64,000 nt of DNA, taken from Sycobia sp. Sy_11 (taxonomy: Eukaryota > Arthropoda > Insecta > Hymenoptera > Epichrysomallidae). Under the pieces are notes generated by a model, which did not search any database, was not told the origin of the DNA, and was given only the letters and a program-made list of their open reading frames with translations. The position numbers and the translations under genes are program-made. The DNA lies in NCBI GenBank assembly GCA_018907035.1, contig JACCIC010000004.1, forward strand, positions 1,245,001 through 1,309,000. Reading direction: 5' to 3'. Below, in pieces: positions 58,030-64,000 of this stretch. Every line of letters begins with the position of its first letter. Position 1 is the stretch's first letter.

Positions 58030-60184
58030 CATACTGAAATATAGCTCTTTGGAGATATTTGTTTCTTGAGAAAAAAGTATTTTTAGTAATTTGTTTAAAT
58101 CTTGCAATAAAGAATCAGATCGTCAAACAAAAAAAACACGGGTATTTTATTATTTGCTAAAGTAATCGTGGTTAGTTTGGGTCTATCTATGCTGTACTAA
58201 TCATGGGCCTTAATAGGTGAATATAAATTATTATATATACAAACAGTACATATAATATTATATTGAATCTTGTATAGCTGCAATGTTTTGTTCATTAGTA
58301 AAGTTTTTACTAACCTACGTATCCATTTGGATCCAGCCCATCTAGACTATATTTATCATTTAAATAAATAGACCATTTTAAAGCCATGTCTGGTGTTTCA
58401 CTCCATTCTAAAATTTTTTTAGCCCAATACATTCTCAGGAAACCATGCATTTTGCCTTCTTTTAATAATTGAATTTGAGCTGCATTCCACAAGTCATCAT
58501 GAGTAAATCCATTTTCTAATTCATTCAATTTATATACATAATGCCTCTTATCTTTTCTAGATTAAATATATTTATAAATAAATATTTATGTGGGTGAGGG
58601 GTGTGTATGCCTAAACTAATAAGATCTGGTCATTTTTAAAATTATTACCTATGTTGATTCAATGTTTCTTTTGCCCAATCATAAGCACCTTCCAAACTGT
58701 CATACTTTGAATTATAGAAACAAAAATTATCACTGAGTTCTCTACGAATTATAGCTTCTTCCATAAAAGCTTCAACAGATTCTTTATATAAAGTTTTATA
58801 TTTCATAGTTTCTAAAATACATCGCTGAACAGAAATCATACCAAAATGTAACCATGGTGATAAATTACTTAAACCATCAGCTAGAGGATTGTTTCGCTGT
58901 TTATTATACATTTGTAAGCGTTTCATTAAAAAACAGTTCAGTTCAGCAATTCCAGCTAAATATCCTGCATGTGCCCATGAAACTTTATCAACTGATACAT
59001 CAATTTCTACATTACTTAAAATGTTATTCCATTTGTTTTTATTAAATATTTGATTAGTTACATAAGAATGCTTAATCACAGGTGGGAATTCTGTAAGAAA
59101 TTCTTCTAATTTAGAATTGATTTTTTTTCTAATAGTACGTGCTGCATACTCCAATTTCTCAGATGCAATCCAGCAAGGAACAATATTATGCGCATCTACC
59201 TGTAATTTATTGTAATAAATTATGAATAAAATAAAATTTGTAGAATAATATCATAGATATACAACATAGATGACGATTTCAAAATGGGCTAGGTTTATCT
59301 AAAAATAATAAAAGAATATATAAAAAAGCTAAGATAAAATAATAGAGCAATTTACTAGGCACCTTATTAGTTGGATAATTATCACTACCGACTAAATCAC
59401 TCTATCAAGTTTGCAAAATAAGTCAAAGCCTCCTTCTGAAACTTTTTATCTAGTACTTATACATCTGATATATATTCAATTGCATCACTATATTTAACCT
59501 GACATAGTGGAACATTTTTAGGCAATTTATTTTTTATATCTTCAACCCAGAACAAAGGCAGCCTTAGCGGAAGAAAATCTGTTATAACTAAACCCATCCT
59601 ATATTTCTTAACAAAGTCTATAATAATACTATTTGGTTCACCGTCTAATAAATGAAAGTTAATATTTAATGCTTTACAATCACCTTCTACTTCTTTCAAT
59701 GCTTCTAATAAAAATGTATAATGTCGCAATGTTGTACTTAAGAATTTAGAACCCATACAAAAACATACATGTAAAGGTAATTTGTTTTTCAATGCAATTT
59801 TTTGAGCATATAACATAGCCCAATTATCTGTAAATAAATACAACTTTAGTTGTTTAATATTTTTAATTATATGCACAGGAAAATATCTGATATGACTTTA
59901 GGTACAAAATAAATAGTATGCAAACATACCTTGAACTCTTGCATCTCTGAGCATCCAATATAGAATACCCTTTTGATTCGGTTGTATCTCATCTAATTTA
60001 GACAAGATTTTTACTCTTTGTTTATTAAATTTGAATTTCATAATTGATTCGGCAGTCTAAAAATAAAGGCTTTAGACATAAAATAATTTTTTACATTTAT
60101 TATATTACGCACCTCTTTTCTTTTCTCTTCAACTTGAACAACCAAATCTAACGTTTTTAATTTTTTTAAAGGTGATTTAGTCAT
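52609..60184 (-). CDS. phr: class II CPD photolyase
   Basis: Class II photolyase is an FAD-dependent DNA-repair enzyme that splits UV-induced cyclobutane pyrimidine dimers with blue light. Six exons (minus): 60113-60184, 59930-60056, 59499-59827, 58649-59199, 58315-58556, 52609-52793. All introns are GT-AG, phases fit, and the total is 501 residues, normal for the class. Landmarks: [20 protein letters not shown] (N-terminal alpha/beta domain), [41 protein letters not shown] and [12 protein letters not shown] (FAD domain), [47 protein letters not shown] across the last junction, [14 protein letters not shown] Lys/Ser/His-rich tail may be a nuclear signal. The start [10 protein letters not shown] is the only ATG in phase. 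The last intron of 5521 bp is full of transposon debris, but splice sites are intact. Confidence 0.95.
53407..54333. mobile_element. possible non-autonomous element with GGTCGTATAAACA ends
   Basis: The interval starts with GGTCGTATAAACAGGTCTC and ends with the inverse of GGTCGTATAAACATCTC. A third copy of the motif is at 11829. No coding region inside. Termini of this length and spacing suit a DNA transposon derivative, but no target duplication was established. Confidence 0.4.
54640..55060 (+). pseudogene. mariner transposase relic
   Basis: Plus-strand broken frames read [40 protein letters not shown] and TGDE-equivalent residues: the second helix-turn-helix and the start of the catalytic domain of an irritans-type mariner. 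Several stops; no TIRs found. Confidence 0.82.
55617..55685. repeat. (GA)n microsatellite
   Basis: About 34 units of alternating GA in the phr intron. Confidence 0.97.
55740..55945 (-). pseudogene. Tc1-like transposase N-terminal fragment
   Basis: Antisense reading contains [19 protein letters not shown] and [18 protein letters not shown], resembling the paired-like helix-turn-helix region of Tc1-type transposases. No catalytic part recognised nearby. Confidence 0.5.
56597..56648. repeat. (AT)n microsatellite
   Basis: Uninterrupted alternating AT. Confidence 0.96.
57190..57775 (-). pseudogene. mariner transposase relic
   Basis: Minus-strand start [17 protein letters not shown] near 57770, broken middle, then 57191-57397 with [18 protein letters not shown] and [19 protein letters not shown]: the first catalytic Asp region. 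Homology ends near 57190, so the second and third Asp are missing. Confidence 0.85.
57969..58026. repeat. (AT)n microsatellite
   Basis: Uninterrupted alternating AT. Confidence 0.96.
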
Positions 60185-61020
60185 TTTGAATACAAAACTA
60201 GAATCTATTTTTTATTATTTATGATTCTCTTTAAAGATAACTGACCGTCTCCTCAATTCAACGGGCGTATTCGATGCAACAACATACAATGCTACTGAAT
60301 GACTAAACTGAAGGGCACCATTTGTATAGAGTTTTTGCTAATTACAAAAATGTTTGTCCCTATCTGTACTTACAAAAATGACAAATAAGAAATGTTTCTT
60401 ATACAAAGTTCATAAATATTGCCAATTTGAATAGTAGAGAGGAGTGTAAACTTCTCTAAAATCGTGACAAATTACACGGCATGACTTCGGGACATAATTG
60501 GCCGCAAGGCGGCGAAACTCTGTGAGGGTCCAGTTCAAATGCATATATTTGAAGAAAAGAGAGTGGGGATATGAAGTGAGCGTGGAGAGAGGGAAAAGTT
60601 AAATCTCTGCTTTCCTATTTCTGCTTCTTTTCTTCCCTTTACTCGCTTTGGCTGTTGCTTTCTCTCTCTGTTGCACGCAGAACCATCGAGGAATTTCTAC
60701 CGGACAAATGTGAACTGCCATCTTAGGCGAAATTTGGATAAGCTTTCCCCATTTAAAGTGAGCAGAGATTCCAGTCCTTTTCTATATCCTCCATAATAGA
60801 GAGAATGAGTAGAAATTCTGCTAAAATCGTGTTAAATCACACAGACAGGACTTCACGCCAGAATTGGTCGCAAGGTGGCAATACCCTACGAGGTTGCTCG
60901 TTCAATAGCATGCATTTGAAGAAAAGCGAGTAATAATCGCACTCGCTTCGGCTTTTATTTTCTCTCTTTATTTTCCTATGTAAAGTGAGCGGAGTTTCCA
61001 CTCCTTTCTACTCGCCATAG
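60185..61020. promoter_or_regulatory. phr 5' flank with duplicated repeat
   Basis: 60433-60570 and 60797-60940 are diverged direct copies (CTAAAATCGTG, AATTGG.CGCAAGG.GGC, TTTGAAGAAAAG in the same order) about 365 bp apart, each followed by an AAAGTGAGC.GAG.TTCCA block. Being just upstream of phr, they may overlap its promoter. The repeat itself looks like a TE fragment. Confidence 0.5.
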
Positions 61021-61062
61021 CCTGGAATAATTTAGACTTATTTGACGATGTAAATATAAATT

Positions 61063-61065
<3 letters not shown>

Positions 61066-61120
<55 letters not shown>
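61066..61120. repeat. (AT)n microsatellite
   Basis: Uninterrupted alternating AT. Confidence 0.96.
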
Positions 61121-61123
<3 letters not shown>

Positions 61124-62590
61124 TATTGATGTACACAAATTAATTTAATATCATATATTTTTGGTCAAAAAAATATGAACAAAGTTTTGTCTTTGTATAA
61201 TTTCGCGACTGACAGCTGCAAAATCTTGGGTATCTATATTAATATTAAATATTCGTCACAGGCCTAAGCAAGCGTCTGCCTGTGTAAGTATGGTTTATTA
61301 GAAATAATGTATTTAAAGTTAAATTTATACGGAGTGATAAAAAAATTATATTTTTCATTCCATTCTCTACATTTAGGAGATCTGGTAGAAATATGATCTG
61401 AAAGTAAATAAAATTAAATATACAAAAATAAAAAACTAATAGTAAACTAATAATAATTTTATAACGAATAAAAAAAACTCAATAATGACTGTACTCATAT
61501 ATATTATACATCATAACAATATTGGAGAAATATCACAGGATCATTGAATGTTCTAAATAAATTGATCACAGGCATATTTTAAGATATATTAATGCTACGT
61601 TTATTGTAAATGAAGTTCATTTTCATTTTTTTCTTATGAGATTGCTGCAATATTGCTGTGATATATAATACTATTTAAGTATGTATATTTAAATTTATAT
61701 TTTTAACACGTATTCATTGATGGTTACAAAATTGATTGATTTATTATAATCTTGACTTCACTTTTAAATTATTTAATATTTTATTGTCGTATTTTTTAAT
61801 ACAATGTGTTTAAAAATATTCATAATATTGTAATATAATCTGAATAATTGGATAAAAAATATACTTTAATAAGGTTAATAATAATATCAATAATACTATC
61901 ACTTTGTCTAATTATTATACAGTGGCTTCTGATGAATTAAAAAATAAGTTTTATAATTAAGTTTTTAACAGAAATTAAGTTCTATTCATATTTCATAATG
62001 GTATACTTGTCTTGTGAAGGGTATTCATATCTAAAGTAACAATTATTATGATTACTGATGAATAAAAATGTTCAATAGTTCCTATATATTGTTATATAAT
62101 TTTATATGGAATAAATTATTTTTGTAATAAAATTTGTAATAACTTGTAATAATATTTCATATAGCTGTTCTATAATTCTTATTCATGTACATACAATTTT
62201 CTGTAAAATAAAAGTTTATAACAACCATTCAAAATTGTACTTATGTCAACTGTTGCACATTAAATACACAGATTTATTTATTCTTTTTATAATTTTAATA
62301 CATAATTTTATGATAATTATAGAACGATCGTCGAAATGTAAAAATAAAAAATAAAAACTGCGACAAGTAGGCGTACTCGCGCATATAATAGTACATACAT
62401 AAATGCCTGTTATGTCTTTATGATCATTATATAATATCATATCATCATATAATACCATATTATACTGATTTAGAAACAAAAAAACTATTGAACCGATTGC
62501 TCATAAATTAGAAATAATATATTCTATATTATCTTCAGAGTGACATAGGGTTTGTTTTGTGTCAAAAATTATCTTATTTTTATAATTAAA
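61121..62590. other. AT-rich non-coding stretch
   Basis: Nothing recognised beyond short chance frames. Confidence 0.6.
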
Positions 62591-62610
62591 TTATGGACGC
62601 ATGCATTATT

Positions 62611-63060
62611 CGTGCTCCGGCTCAGCCCGCCTCGGCACCCGATCGCTCAACCCGCGACCAGGCTCTTTTCCCTCTCACCAGTAATGCCTGTTTTATAACC
62701 GTCTACTTGCACAGACGCGGCTTTGGCTCAACTCGTCTTAGCTCCTGATTGCTCAACTCGCCAACAGGTTCGCTTGTGCAAAAGTTTTCTTATTTATTTG
62801 TATCTATATTCTCCAATCTATGCTCAACCCGTGTAGATCCTTGGTCGCTCAACCCGCCGCCAATCGAGAATAAAGATTGGCATTTTCGCCCTCTGCTGCG
62901 AAATTTATAATCATATAAATTGTTCCTTACTCGTGCGATCGCTCTATAATTATTCAGCGCTTGATAATTAGCGGCGAAATTTGACTTTATTGGCGGCCCT
63001 CTGAGTCGTATCGCGCCGTGTTGATTGCCTTGCGCGAGGGTCGTAAATCTGATTACCTTT
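62611..63060. repeat. GC-rich repeat cluster, LTR-like
   Basis: A motif of about 44 bp (GGCTCAACCCG, 15-18 bases, GCTCAACCCGCC.CCA) occurs three times near 62628, 62728 and 62821, each containing GCTCAACYCG twice. An AATAAAG follows at 62869 and TTGGCGGCCCTCTGAG, resembling a primer-binding site, at 62990. The order suggests an LTR plus leader, but no coding region follows in the window. Confidence 0.45.
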
Positions 63061-63337
63061 TAATAAATGTTATTACATTTTCTATCACGTGTTATAATAA
63101 TTCGATTTAATTTCATTGCTTTTAATATATTATATAACTCGATTATAATACAATAATCGACTACATCATAAATATAAATAACTGATAGATAATCACTTAA
63201 CTATAATGAATAAATAATCAATAAATACTTAAATATTTATTTTGATAACGTTTAATTGAATCAAAGTATTATTTTTTTACGCGAGTAATCGTACTCGTCG
63301 TAATCTTTTGAACATTTTATTTTTTCTTATGTACGAC

Positions 63338-63379
<42 letters not shown>

Positions 63380-64000
63380 ATAATACTCTATTTTAAGTAA
63401 TTTGCGCCGTGTATTTATTTATTAATAATATATCAATTAAAACCTTATTGAAAATCATATATAAGTATGTGAATTATTTTATAAACTTTTTCACAGGAAG
63501 ACCAATATCCGGTCTAGAAATCTGAGGTATACATGAGCGCGTTTGATATCGAAGATCGACACAGAGATCGTTCAAAGTGATACCCATTTGTGTGTGTAAT
63601 ATGTTGTTTTAGTCCGCTCAGTAATAATATTGTGTACTGCATATTATTATTAGACATTAGTTCAGCTAAACAATTATTATAATTTAATACTTATCTTGAG
63701 CATTCGATATAAAGAAAGGGATTGTTATTGTAGCTATTACATATACTTTGGCGAATTTACGACAATAAAGATGATCTCCGATTTTATAATTTATGGATTA
63801 ATAGTTAACATCCTGCATTATATTATATTATATTATAATTTGCGAAAGTGCGCAACTACAGAATTTTTCTGTCTCCGTTCGGACGTATCTACATGCTCAT
63901 GCTCGTAAAAATGATCGTACAAGAGTTGTCAAGGTCTCAATTGAGAGAGTAGGGATCTACTATTATAGTGGCGGATTTAGAGGTTCGCAGTGTTTCTACA
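63061..64000. other. low-complexity and unrecognised DNA
   Basis: A (TC)n array lies at 63340-63379. 63480-64000 is less AT-rich with short frames and no recognisable homology. It could be the continuation of the LTR-like element at 62611-63060. Confidence 0.5.
63340..63379. repeat. (TC)n microsatellite
   Basis: About 19 TC units. Confidence 0.96.

Larger units (their letters stand above)
52794..58314 (-). other. last intron of phr, transposon-rich
   Basis: The donor GTTAGT (58314) and acceptor TTATAG (52794) join a split Gly codon in YVGCMW. The intron carries the 53407-54333 terminal-repeat interval, two mariner relics, a Tc1-like fragment, a (GA)n and two (AT)n arrays. The other introns of the gene are 56-299 bp. 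Confidence 0.9.

Overview
This 64 kb window is AT-rich animal nuclear DNA. Genes have small exons and GT-AG introns, (AT)n, (GA)n and (ATT)n microsatellites are abundant, and mariner, R1-type, Jockey-type, Mag-type and Copia-type elements are present at high density. This mix fits an insect, most likely a hymenopteran such as an ant; that placement is inference. Most ORFs longer than 60 codons are transposon relics or antisense shadows. The host genes are split into exons too short to stand out as ORFs and had to be assembled by splice sites and reading phase.

Five host genes are recognisable. (1) The first two coding exons of inositol-3-phosphate synthase (Inos/ISYNA1) lie at 8425-8833 on the minus strand; the rest is not seen in the 8.4 kb to the left. 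(2) KICS2 (C12orf66 homologue, a KICSTOR subunit acting in amino-acid sensing to mTORC1) has nine exons at 24631-26520, minus strand. (3) BET1 (ER-Golgi SNARE) has three exons at 27690-28227, plus strand, divergent from KICS2. (4) DAD1 (oligosaccharyltransferase subunit) has two exons at 48705-50664, plus strand. (5) A class II CPD photolyase (phr) has six exons at 52609-60184, minus strand, convergent with DAD1; its last intron is about 5.5 kb and full of transposon debris. All five reconstructed reading frames are open with consistent intron phases. They are housekeeping genes of separate pathways and do not form a functional cluster.

Layout. 1-3020: Jockey-type non-LTR element with decayed ORF2. 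3331-4251: Helitron-like element holding a palindromic 60-bp repeat array. 4635-5294: mariner relic. 8425-8833: Inos. 9470-10770: nested foldback/MITE cluster. 12347-17071: complete but decayed Mag-like Ty3 element with LTRs and a CATGT duplication. 17150-18090: three-copy unclassified repeat. 18920-19825 and 20438-20960: mariner relics. 21181-22032: TATA box followed by a chain of about ten RNA-type hairpins, unassigned. 23082-24381: mariner with a 27-29 bp perfect terminal repeat. 24631-28227: KICS2 and BET1. 30140-32220: Copia relic. 32610-35220: terminal-repeat element containing a 38-bp tandem array and, in its right flank, a 1286-bp Mos1-like mariner. 35492-36290: second Helitron-like element. 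36300-38070: 5' part of another Copia-like element. 39910-45293: nearly intact R1-clade element. 45590-46000: LTR-like segment with hairpins. 46253-47483: mariner. 47501-47587: 28S rRNA fragment. 48705-60184: DAD1 and phr. 60430-64000: duplicated promoter-proximal repeat, an LTR-like repeat cluster and low-complexity DNA.

The strongest unexplained signals are the hairpin chain at 21181-22032, the Helitron-like elements built on exact 60-bp palindromic arrays, the 38-bp hairpin tandem array, and a three-site GGTCGTATAAACA terminal motif.
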